A DNA stretch of 64,000 nucleotides, from contig NZ_BNEM01000001.1 in assembly GCF_018327705.1 (NCBI RefSeq), positions 186,001-250,000 on the forward strand. The letters run 5' to 3'. Positions 8,778-16,269 of the stretch are shown here, in pieces (the first letter of the stretch is position 1; each line of letters opens with the position of its first letter). The position numbers were made by a program, and so were the translations under genes. This DNA comes from Catellatospora sp. TT07R-123. GTDB lineage: Bacteria; Actinomycetota; Actinomycetes; Mycobacteriales; Micromonosporaceae. Below the pieces are notes generated by a model that did not search any database, was not told the origin of the DNA, and saw only the letters and a program-made list of their open reading frames with translations.

Positions 8778-9964
8778 TCCCGGGGCCAGGTGACCGGCAG
8801 CCGATCCATGCTGCGCAGGAACATGCGGTCCCGCCATGTGACCTCCGTGGTGTCCAGATGCAGGTGGGGGAAGCGGCGCAGCAGCGTCGCGAGCGCGACC
8901 TGGAGCTCGACCCGGGCGTGCGGGGCGCCGAGGCACAGGTGGCGGCCGTAGCCGAAGCCCAGGTGCGGGTTGGGGCTGCGGTCGGGCCGGAACTCGTCCG
9001 GCTCGTCGAAGGCGGCCGGACAGCGGTTGGCGGCGTCGGTGAGCGGGACGACGACCTGGCCTGCGGCGATCACGGTGCCGGCCAGTGCCACGTCGGCCAG
9101 CGCCACGTGCGGCTGGCCGCCGGTGCCGGCGAACCACACCCAGCGCAGCAGTTCCTCGACCGCGGCCGGGATCTGCTCGGGGTGGGCGCGCAGCCGCGCC
9201 TGCAGGGCGGGGTCGGCCAGCACGTGGTGGGTGCACATGGCCAGGTGGTTGGCGGCGGTCTCACCGCCCGCCATCACCAGCCCGAAGGCCATCACGACCA
9301 GCTCGGTCTCCGACAGCGGCTCGGGTGCGGCCACCAGCGTGCCGAGCAGGTCGGCGGCCGGGGTGCCCGCGTCGGCGCGGCGGCGGCGGTCGCGGACCTG
9401 GTCGGCGAAGTAGCCGAACATGCGCTCCCGGGCGGCGGCGACCTCGGCCGGGTCGTACGCACCGGCCGACATCATCACGTCGACCCAGGGCTGCAACAGG
9501 TCGATGTCGGCGGCGGGCACGCCGACCAGCTCGCAGATCACCCGGTACGGCAGCGGCCGCAGGTATGCCTCGACCAAATCGACGGGCTGGTCGGCGGCGG
9601 CCACGGCGTCGAGCAGTTCGTCGGCGAGCTGCTGGATGCGGGGCCGGGCCAGCTCGGCCTGCCGGTGCGTGAACGCGGCCTGCACGGCGCGGCGGCGCGC
9701 CGTATGGGTGGGCGGGTCGCTGGTGACCAGGGCCAGTGAGGCGGAGTCGCGGGCGAACATGGTGCCGCCGCCCCAGGCCTCGCGGCTGAACCGGTCGTCG
9801 GACAGCACGGTGCGTACGTCGGCGTGGCCGGTGACCAGCAGCGCGGGATGGTCGCCGCGGATGCGCACCGGGATGAGCGGCTGTTCGCGGTACCGGCAGG
9901 CGTAGCCGGAGTCGAGGCCCACGCCGGGCAGGTCGGGGAACGGGAACTGCGGGGCGTCGGTCAC
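8774..9964 (-). CDS. Cytochrome P450
   Basis: The 396-residue soluble bacterial P450 has the I-helix oxygen-activating motif AGGETAAN, the ExxR helix (EELLRW), and the heme loop FGYGRHLCLG with the axial thiolate Cys344. Length is standard for actinomycete class I CYPs. GTG 9964 overlaps the stop of the upstream phosphotransferase gene (GTGA), and its own stop overlaps the UbiA start, so it is co-translated. No ferredoxin or reductase gene lies nearby, so electrons must come from elsewhere. It probably oxidises an intermediate of the operon's product. Confidence 0.95.
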   Translation of the reverse strand: MTDAPQFPFPDLPGVGLDSGYACRYREQPLIPVRIRGDHPALLVTGHADVRTVLSDDRFSREAWGGGTMFARDSASLALVTSDPPTHTARRRAVQAAFTHRQAELARPRIQQLADELLDAVAAADQPVDLVEAYLRPLPYRVICELVGVPAADIDLLQPWVDVMMSAGAYDPAEVAAARERMFGYFADQVRDRRRRADAGTPAADLLGTLVAAPEPLSETELVVMAFGLVMAGGETAANHLAMCTHHVLADPALQARLRAHPEQIPAAVEELLRWVWFAGTGGQPHVALADVALAGTVIAAGQVVVPLTDAANRCPAAFDEPDEFRPDRSPNPHLGFGYGRHLCLGAPHARVELQVALATLLRRFPHLHLDTTEVTWRDRMFLRSMDRLPVTWPRE

Positions 9965-12558
9965 GGCGTTCCTTCGACGATGCGGACGGTTCCGGCGGCA
10001 CCGTCGATCTCGATGACGGCCCCGTCCGGGATGCGGCTGGTCGCCCCGGGGACGGCGACGACGGTGGGGATGCCCAGCAACCGGCCGGTGATCGCGGTGT
10101 GCGACAGCAGCGTGCCCCGCTCGACCACCAGGCCCTTGGCGGACATCATCAGGAACAGCCAGCCGGGGTCGGTCTCGCGGGCCACCAGGATGGTGCCCTG
10201 GCAGGAGCCCGCGGCGGTGTCGGGGCCGAGGACCAGCCGGGCGGGGGCCCGGACCACGCCCGGGGCGGAGCCGAGACCGCGCAGCTCGGCGGGGTCGGCG
10301 ACGGGTTCGAGCACCGGGGTGGACCGGGCCAGCGCGTCGGCGAGCGGGATGCCCGGTTCGGTGGCGAGCAGGACCTCGCGGGCGGGGGCGGCGGTCCAGG
10401 CGTCGTGCTCGGCCCGGCGGACGGCGACCAGGCCGCGCAGGTCGGTGCCGGGCAGGGTGCCGTCGAAGGAGCCCAGCACCTCGGTGACGGTGAGGTGGCG
10501 TACGTCGGCGGGGTCGGCCAGGCGCCCGGCGCGGGCCAGCTCGGTGCCCAGGCGCCACATGACCTGCCGGGACAGCCCGTAGAGCTGGGTGCGGCAGAAG
10601 CGGGTGTCCTCGCGTGCCCGGATGGTGGCCCGGACGGTGGCGGCCAGCAGCCGCAGCACGGTGCGGCGCAGCGGGCCGCGGCAGTCGCGGGCCAGGTCCG
10701 CGCGCGCCTGCGCGGTGGCGCGGGCCTGCTCCTCGCGCAGCCGGGCCGTGGTCAGACCCTGCTGGACGTACGGTCGGACCAGGTCGAGGACGGTCCACGG
10801 GCGCTGGCGCGGGGTGGGTTCCTCCAGTTTGAGGTCGTGCATGGCCCGGTCGCCGTAGCGGCGCACGTAGTCGGCGGCGGCATCGGCCACCGGCTGCCCG
10901 TGGCGGCCCGCGGTCAGGTCGCGCCACAGCGGCTCGGCGGCGTCTCCCGCCAGCAGGGCGTCCTTCAGGGCGGGGACGGCGCTGATCCGTTCGGCCAGGT
11001 CGACGGCGGCGTGCACGGCGCGCAGCGACCGGTTGGGGCGGCCGCCGACGAGCAGGCCGGTGAGCAGGCGCCGGTCGGCGCCGGTCCACCGGGTCAGCAG
11101 CGCGGTGGTGGCACGGATCGCGAGCATGCTGTACACGGAGTTGGTGAGGGTGACGCCCCACCGGCCGGACACCTCGGTCCACATGCGGCGGTAGTGCTCG
11201 ACCAGTTGCGGCGGGGTCAGGTCGGACAGGTCGCCCGCGGCGGCGGTCAGGCCGTCCCACCAGCGCAGGAAGGCCCGGACCTGGGCGGGGTGGCGCAGCG
11301 CGCGCAGGAGCAGCGGCGGCAGGCTGAGCCAGGCCCGGGTCTGGGACCAGCGCGGGGACTGCCGGGCGGGTCCGCGTACCCCCATGGCGTCCTCCCACAG
11401 CGGGCGGACCAGTTCGAACGCGGGGATCTGGCCGTGCAGGGCGTGCCAGGCGGCCAGGCGGTAGTAGATCCGGCCGTCGAGGAACGCGACCAGCTGCTCC
11501 AGGTGGTGGCGGTGCGCGTCGAACCTGCGGCGGGGCACGCCCATGCGCCGGTACAGGTCACCGAAGGCCCGCCGGTAGAACTCGGACGCCTGGGAGTACG
11601 TGAGCACCGACGACACCCCGGGATAGCTCTCGGTGATGTTGTGGTTGCACCAGTACTCGGGCGCGGCGGTGACCAGCGGCCGGGCCTGTACGAGGTGGAC
11701 GGCGCCGTCCTGCGTGATCACGCCTTCGATGTCCTGCGGGCCGCCGAAGGCCTGCTCGACCCGGGCGGCCAGGGCCGCGATGTGCCGGGCCTCGGCGTCG
11801 GCCAGCACCGGCGCGTCGGCGAGCGCGGCCGGGACCTCGCACACCTCGGGCTCGTCGCCGCCGTCGCGCGGCGGGCCCACCATCCGCTGCTTGCGGACCG
11901 GTTCGGCGGTCACCCGGCGGCCGGTGACGAAGAAGTGGTCGACGTCGGCCTTCTCTTGCACGATGCCCTCGCCGATGCCGTGGGCGGCCGCGATGACGGT
12001 CCGGCGGGCACTGTCGCGGGGATCGCGGGTGAAGGCGACGAACGACCTGGTGCCGGGCACCATCCGCTGTACGCCGACGGCGATGCGGGTCGCCGTGGGG
12101 TCCAGGCCGCGCCACAGCCGGTAGGCCACGGCCCGGTCGGTGAACGCCGACGCCCAGCAGTCGGCGACGCGGCGCAGCAGGTCGTGGCGGGGCACGTACA
12201 GGTAGCTGTCGCTCATGCCCGCGAACGGGTCGGCGCCGTCCTCGCCGCCGTGGCCGCCGGGGGCGGGCACGGCGCAGGCCCGTACCGCGACCAGGGCATC
12301 GGGGCCGAACACGGTGTCGAACGCGGTCAGCACCTGCGGCGGGACGGCGGCCCGGCGCAGCGCGGCGGCCGCGTCGGCGCACCATCCGGCGGGGTCGCCG
12401 GGGCGCGGCGGCGGCGCCACCGCCGCCAGCGCGTCGTCGAACGCGGCGGCGGGCAGGCAGAACAGCTCCGGCACCGGCAGCCCGTCGGCCCGCATCCGCT
12501 GGAGCCGGGCGAACTTGTGGCCGAGCTGCGCCGGGTCGCCGACGGCGTGACTGATCAC
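9961..12558 (-). CDS. PEP-synthase/rifampin-phosphotransferase-like enzyme
   Basis: The 865-residue protein has an N-terminal ATP-grasp part (RAC..., FVAFTRDPR, GIGEGIVQEK, and VHLVQARPLV at the end of the ATP domain), a long middle domain, and a C-terminal swivelling His domain (GTLLSHTAITGR, His about 820). Length and layout match rifampin phosphotransferases (about 867 residues), which use ATP to place the beta-phosphate on a substrate hydroxyl, giving AMP and Pi. PEP synthase has a C-terminal TIM barrel that is absent here. GTG 12558 overlaps the nitroreductase stop. In this operon it could be a biosynthetic phosphotransferase activating an alcohol, or a self-resistance or inactivation enzyme. 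Confidence 0.88.
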   Translation of the reverse strand: MISHAVGDPAQLGHKFARLQRMRADGLPVPELFCLPAAAFDDALAAVAPPPRPGDPAGWCADAAAALRRAAVPPQVLTAFDTVFGPDALVAVRACAVPAPGGHGGEDGADPFAGMSDSYLYVPRHDLLRRVADCWASAFTDRAVAYRLWRGLDPTATRIAVGVQRMVPGTRSFVAFTRDPRDSARRTVIAAAHGIGEGIVQEKADVDHFFVTGRRVTAEPVRKQRMVGPPRDGGDEPEVCEVPAALADAPVLADAEARHIAALAARVEQAFGGPQDIEGVITQDGAVHLVQARPLVTAAPEYWCNHNITESYPGVSSVLTYSQASEFYRRAFGDLYRRMGVPRRRFDAHRHHLEQLVAFLDGRIYYRLAAWHALHGQIPAFELVRPLWEDAMGVRGPARQSPRWSQTRAWLSLPPLLLRALRHPAQVRAFLRWWDGLTAAAGDLSDLTPPQLVEHYRRMWTEVSGRWGVTLTNSVYSMLAIRATTALLTRWTGADRRLLTGLLVGGRPNRSLRAVHAAVDLAERISAVPALKDALLAGDAAEPLWRDLTAGRHGQPVADAAADYVRRYGDRAMHDLKLEEPTPRQRPWTVLDLVRPYVQQGLTTARLREEQARATAQARADLARDCRGPLRRTVLRLLAATVRATIRAREDTRFCRTQLYGLSRQVMWRLGTELARAGRLADPADVRHLTVTEVLGSFDGTLPGTDLRGLVAVRRAEHDAWTAAPAREVLLATEPGIPLADALARSTPVLEPVADPAELRGLGSAPGVVRAPARLVLGPDTAAGSCQGTILVARETDPGWLFLMMSAKGLVVERGTLLSHTAITGRLLGIPTVVAVPGATSRIPDGAVIEIDGAAGTVRIVEGTP

Positions 12559-13157
12559 GGGGTGTTCCACCCGTCGAGGTGGACGACGGCGTGCAGCGGG
12601 AGCCGGGCGGCGGCCCGGAAGGTGCCGGTGGTGTGCGCGGTCGGGATGAGCGCGCCCTGCCGCACCCGGTCGGGCAGGTTGAGCAGGCGCGCGACCTCGG
12701 CTTCGCGGTCGAGGTGCACGGTCGTCCAGGCGGTGCCCAGGCCCCGGGCGCGGGCGGCCAGCATGTAGCTCCACGCGGCGGGCAGCAGCGAGCCCCACAG
12801 CCCGGCCTGGTTGCCGGCCGGCAGCTGCCCGTCGGGCAGTTCCAGGCACGGGATGACCAGGACCGGCACCCGGTGCAGCTGCTCGGCCAGGTGCCGGGCG
12901 CTGGCGAGTTCCCGGTGCGGACCCTGGGCGTCCGCCGGATAGCGGGCCTCGAACGCGGCGCGGTAGACGGCCCCGACGCCCTGGCGCAGCGCCGGGTCGG
13001 TGACCACGATGAAGCGCCAGTGCTGCCGGTTGCCGCCGGTGGGCGCCTGCACGGCCACCCGCAGGCAGTCGCGCACCAGGCCCAGGTCGACGGGACGGCT
13101 GAGGTCGAGGCGGCGGCGCACCGACCGGGTGGTGGTGAGGACCTCGTCGGCGTCCAC
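12555..13157 (-). CDS. Nitroreductase-family FMN oxidoreductase
   Basis: The 200-residue protein has the nitroreductase fold signature: the N-terminal RSVRRRLD FMN-phosphate contact, QAPTGGNRQHWRF, and the C-terminal GLGTAWT stretch. Members reduce nitro, enone or dehydro-amino-acid groups with NAD(P)H, or dehydrogenate azolines and dipeptides. GTG 13157 directly follows the TGA of the upstream gene (TGAGTG). The neighbouring LanM could in principle supply dehydro residues as substrates, but the gene is co-operonic with the AfsA/UbiA set, so its substrate is more likely an intermediate of that pathway. Confidence 0.9.
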   Translation of the reverse strand: MDADEVLTTTRSVRRRLDLSRPVDLGLVRDCLRVAVQAPTGGNRQHWRFIVVTDPALRQGVGAVYRAAFEARYPADAQGPHRELASARHLAEQLHRVPVLVIPCLELPDGQLPAGNQAGLWGSLLPAAWSYMLAARARGLGTAWTTVHLDREAEVARLLNLPDRVRQGALIPTAHTTGTFRAAARLPLHAVVHLDGWNTP

Positions 13158-13787
13158 TCACCACACCCCGGGGACGAGCCGGGGGTGGCCGGTGGCGTAG
13201 GCGGGGTAGCCGGGCATGTCCCACAGCACCCGCTCCTCGACCCGGATGCGCCAGAGCACGGCCGTCACCAGTGCGGCCAGGCCCGCCAGCGCGACGGGGT
13301 TCGCGAAGTACGCGACGAAGCCGACGTGGGCCAGCAGCATCCCGGCGTAGGCCGGGTGGCGCACCAGCCGGTACGGGCCGCTGGTCACCGCGACCTGGTC
13401 GGTGCGCATCGCCACGTGGTGGGAGTAGAACCGGCCGAGGGTGCGGATCGCGACCTCGCGCAGCGTGATGCCGCCCAGGAACACCAGCGCCGCGCCGACC
13501 GCGCGCACGGTTGCGGGCGGCCAGGCGGCGGGCAGCAGGATGGCGCTGCCGAAGGTGGCGATGCGGGCCAGCGCGTACGGCACCAGCGTGCGGACGTCCT
13601 TGAGCGGCACCGCGCCCCGGAACGTCACCGGCGCCTCGAACAGCAGCCAGCCCAGGTAAGCCCCGATCAGCGCGATGGCGGGCAGGTCGCCCCACCGCAC
13701 GACCAGGCCCGCGACCAGCAGGACGACCGCGACGGCGAACAGTATCCGCGGCGCGCGCAGCAGCAGCCGCTCCCATGTCGGCGTCAT
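13158..13787 (-). CDS. Isoprenylcysteine carboxyl methyltransferase-like membrane enzyme
   Basis: The 209-residue membrane protein has about five helices. The C-terminal half carries the ICMT/PEMT signature GPYRLVRHPAYAGMLL, followed by RIRVEER. These form the SAM and acceptor site in the family. Bacterial homologues methylate lipid, phenolic or quinone-like substrates (for example next to type III PKS genes) rather than prenylated proteins. Together with UbiA this suggests a membrane-associated prenylated and methylated small molecule. ATG 13787 overlaps the previous stop as ATGA. Confidence 0.85.
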   Translation of the reverse strand: MTPTWERLLLRAPRILFAVAVVLLVAGLVVRWGDLPAIALIGAYLGWLLFEAPVTFRGAVPLKDVRTLVPYALARIATFGSAILLPAAWPPATVRAVGAALVFLGGITLREVAIRTLGRFYSHHVAMRTDQVAVTSGPYRLVRHPAYAGMLLAHVGFVAYFANPVALAGLAALVTAVLWRIRVEERVLWDMPGYPAYATGHPRLVPGVW

Positions 13788-14182
13788 CGCAGCCACCCTT
13801 CCGGCGGCTCGACCGCCTGGTCGAACACCGCCTGCCAGTACTCCCGGAACTCCGCGCAGCGGCCGTCGGGCGCGAACCGCATCCGGACGCAGCCGGCCGC
13901 GGTGCGCGGCGTGCCGGTGGCCGGGTCGTGCAGCACGCACCAGAACTCCACCACCGCCGCCGGTCCGGTCTCGGTGACCGGTCCGAACCAGATCCGGGCA
14001 CCGGCCTGCCGGGCCAGCGTCGCGGCCCAGTGGGCGCTGATCGCGGCGGTGCCCCGGTACGGCGGCTCGAACGGGCCGCGGTGGTAGGCGGCGTCCGCGG
14101 TGAACAGGGCGGCGACACCCTCGGGGTCGCGGCGGCGCCACGCCGCCTCCAGCGCCGCGACCCAGCTCTGCGCGTTCACCAT
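13784..14182 (-). CDS. NTF2-like / SnoaL-type protein
   Basis: The 132-residue single-domain protein shows the NTF2 cone-fold pattern: helical start (SWVAALEAAWRRRDPEGVAALF), YHRGPFEPPYRG, then strands ending in CVRMRFAPDGRCAEFREYW. The family includes polyketide cyclases, ketosteroid isomerase and binding proteins. No catalytic residues can be assigned without alignment. ATG 14182 overlaps the KAS III stop; a GTG immediately after (14179) is an alternative. It may cyclise or bind a pathway intermediate. Confidence 0.82.
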   Translation of the reverse strand: MVNAQSWVAALEAAWRRRDPEGVAALFTADAAYHRGPFEPPYRGTAAISAHWAATLARQAGARIWFGPVTETGPAAVVEFWCVLHDPATGTPRTAAGCVRMRFAPDGRCAEFREYWQAVFDQAVEPPEGWLR

Positions 14183-15246
14183 GCCCACTCCGGACGCTCG
14201 TCGATCGCCAGCACCGCGCAGCCCAGCGACGCGCCGGTGCCGTTGGCCATCATCAGTACGTGGTCGCCGGGCCCGACCTGCCCGGTCAGCAGCAGGTGCT
14301 CCAGCCCCGCGAGCTGGTCGCCGACCCCCAGGTGGCCCAGGCCCCGGCCGAACTCCAGCAGGCCGCGCGCGGGGTCGATGCCCAGCGGGTCGAGCAGGTG
14401 CTTGAGGTAGCGCTCGGTGCCCGCGAAGACGTGCAGGACCCGGGTGACCCGGTCGGCGGGCAGCTCCGCCTCGGCCAGCACCTGGCGGGCCAGGTCGGTG
14501 CGGGCGTCGCCCAGCCGGGTCAGGGCCTGCGACAGGGCGCCGGGGTGCTGCCGGTCGTAGTCGGCGAAGCGGCGGCCGAGCCGGAACGGCCGGTCGGGGC
14601 CGTGGGCGGGCGGGAACATCGGCTCGCCGCCGCGGTACAGCTCCTCCAGTTCCGACAGGGAACGGGTGGCGATGCTCAGCACGCGGGCGAAGCCGCCGCG
14701 GTTGGACAGCACCGCCGCGGTGGCCGCGTCGCCCAGCACCGAGCCGCGATGGGTGTTGCCGTTGTCGGCGTAGCGCCAGCGCAGCGCCGGGTCGGGACCG
14801 GTGGCGGGGTCCACCCCGAAGTTGTCGGCGCCGGTCAGCAGGGCCGCGCGGCGGCCGGGCACGGCCAGGTAGGCCGCGGCCAGGTCGAGGGCGTCGAGCA
14901 TGCCGGCGCAGCCCTGGCGCAGCTCGATCGCCGGGATGCCGCGGCCGACGACCAGGCGCTCGACGTGGTGCTGAGGGCACCAGCAGTGCGGACCCTGCGG
15001 GAACGTGTCGGCGTACAGCAGCAGGTCGAGGTCGGTGGCGGGGACGCCGGAGCGGGCCAGCGCGGTCCGGGCGGCGTGCACGGCCATCTCGGCCGGCGGG
15101 GTGTCCCCGGCGACGGCCGCGCCGGTCCAGCCGTCGTGGTGCAGGTTGTCGGGGTCGTACCAGCCGCGCGCCGCCGCCGTTTCGGCGCTGAGCACCGGAG
15201 GCAGGTACGCGGCGAGCCCGGCGAGGAACAGCGCGTCGGGTCTCAC
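14176..15246 (-). CDS. KAS III-like ketosynthase/acyltransferase
   Basis: The 356-residue thiolase-fold protein has its active-site Cys at 113 (RQGCAGML), the HAFAG-like second site His272 (LHVFAGTERY), and a C-terminal GLGHLGVGD segment. In FabH the third residue is Asn in GNTS; here it is replaced by His305, with Asp310 nearby, like KAS III-like acyltransferases that use a Cys-His-Asp set. It may therefore transfer an acyl group to O or N, or condense an unusual pair, rather than start fatty acid synthesis. GTG 15246 overlaps the AfsA stop. Confidence 0.85.
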   Translation of the reverse strand: MRPDALFLAGLAAYLPPVLSAETAAARGWYDPDNLHHDGWTGAAVAGDTPPAEMAVHAARTALARSGVPATDLDLLLYADTFPQGPHCWCPQHHVERLVVGRGIPAIELRQGCAGMLDALDLAAAYLAVPGRRAALLTGADNFGVDPATGPDPALRWRYADNGNTHRGSVLGDAATAAVLSNRGGFARVLSIATRSLSELEELYRGGEPMFPPAHGPDRPFRLGRRFADYDRQHPGALSQALTRLGDARTDLARQVLAEAELPADRVTRVLHVFAGTERYLKHLLDPLGIDPARGLLEFGRGLGHLGVGDQLAGLEHLLLTGQVGPGDHVLMMANGTGASLGCAVLAIDERPEWAW

Positions 15247-16112
15247 GGGCGGCCCGCCGGGAAGCGGATCTTCTCGTACGCCCGGCGCGACATCGTGTGG
15301 GACCGGCACGTGATCGTACCGACCTCGCGACCGGACCCGGTGACCAGCGCGAAGGGGAACGAGGCCCGGCCGCCGCGCTCGGGCGGCGACGGCCGCCAGC
15401 GCAGCGTGAGAGCCTCGTCCCGGGGTGCCGCGCCCGGCAGGTCGGCGGTGACGTCGAGCCAGACCACCTGGGTGTCGGCGGGCCGTCCGTGCGCGACGTG
15501 GCCGAGCATGATGCACAGCTGCCTGGTCGCTTCGATGATCTCCTCCGGGGCGCGGCGGTCGCCGCAGTGCGCGAAGGCGTCCGAGGTGAGCACCGCGGCC
15601 TCGGCGACGTCGGCGTGCGGACGGCTCAGCTCGCCGACCATCACGTTGCGGTCGTGGACCCGGTGCACCAGGTGAGCCGGAGCGGGCCCGACGGCCGGGG
15701 GCGCCGTGTCGCCGGGGCCGGGCCGGCCGGGTGCGACGGCGAGCGTGCCCTCGCATACGGGCAGTCCCGCCTGCTCGGCGCGCAGCGCCCAGGCGTCGCG
15801 ACCCGACGGTGCGCATTGCAGCGCGGTGGGCTCGGTGAGCTCGCAGAAGCGGGGGAAGCTCAGCGACAGCAGCAGCCGGTGCTCGGCCCAGGCCGCGGCC
15901 GGGTCTCCCGCGACGGCGCGGGCCAGGTCGAGCAGCCCCGCGACCAGGAGCATGCCGGGGACGTGGTCCAGCGGGTGGTCGAAGTAGAAGGGATGCTCCT
16001 GGTCCACGTGCAGGCGCGCGGTCCACGGCAGATGCGCCGCGGCGGGCTCGACGACGTCCCGGGCGGCGACTGCGGACACGCCGCGACCAGCATGAACTTG
16101 ACCAACGGCCAC
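15243..16112 (-). CDS. AfsA-family (A-factor biosynthesis hotdog) protein
   Basis: The 289-residue protein has the double-hotdog AfsA signature: HPFYFDHPLDHVPGMLL in the first repeat and RNVMVGELSRP in the second. AfsA joins a beta-ketoacyl chain to dihydroxyacetone phosphate in gamma-butyrolactone signal synthesis. The start is GTG 16112, with GAAGGAG ending 5 bases upstream. It is the first gene of an eight-gene operon. There is no adjacent TetR-type butyrolactone receptor and no reductase of the BprA type, which is unusual for a plain autoinducer locus; it may instead work as a biosynthetic enzyme for the operon's product. Confidence 0.9.
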   Translation of the reverse strand: MAVGQVHAGRGVSAVAARDVVEPAAAHLPWTARLHVDQEHPFYFDHPLDHVPGMLLVAGLLDLARAVAGDPAAAWAEHRLLLSLSFPRFCELTEPTALQCAPSGRDAWALRAEQAGLPVCEGTLAVAPGRPGPGDTAPPAVGPAPAHLVHRVHDRNVMVGELSRPHADVAEAAVLTSDAFAHCGDRRAPEEIIEATRQLCIMLGHVAHGRPADTQVVWLDVTADLPGAAPRDEALTLRWRPSPPERGGRASFPFALVTGSGREVGTITCRSHTMSRRAYEKIRFPAGRP

Positions 16113-16269
16113 AACGACTCCTTCGCCCGGATCATCGCGGGAGGAGGGCCACCGCTGATCGACTGTGCATTTTGGATCGAGTCACGAATCGATGTCAAGT
16201 TCCTCGATCAACAGGGCGTTACGGGATCGGGAAGTTACGGAACTCGATGACGGTGATTATTCTGGGGCG
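16113..16269. promoter_or_regulatory. Divergent promoter region between afsA-like operon and LuxR regulator
   Basis: The 157-bp spacer separates the eight-gene operon (minus) from the large LuxR gene (plus). It is less GC-rich than its surroundings and contains several GATCGA/ATCGAT words and a direct repeat of GTTACGG (two copies 16 bp apart, near 16218-16240). I see no convincing gamma-butyrolactone receptor palindrome. It must hold both promoters, but I cannot place the boxes. Confidence 0.45.
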
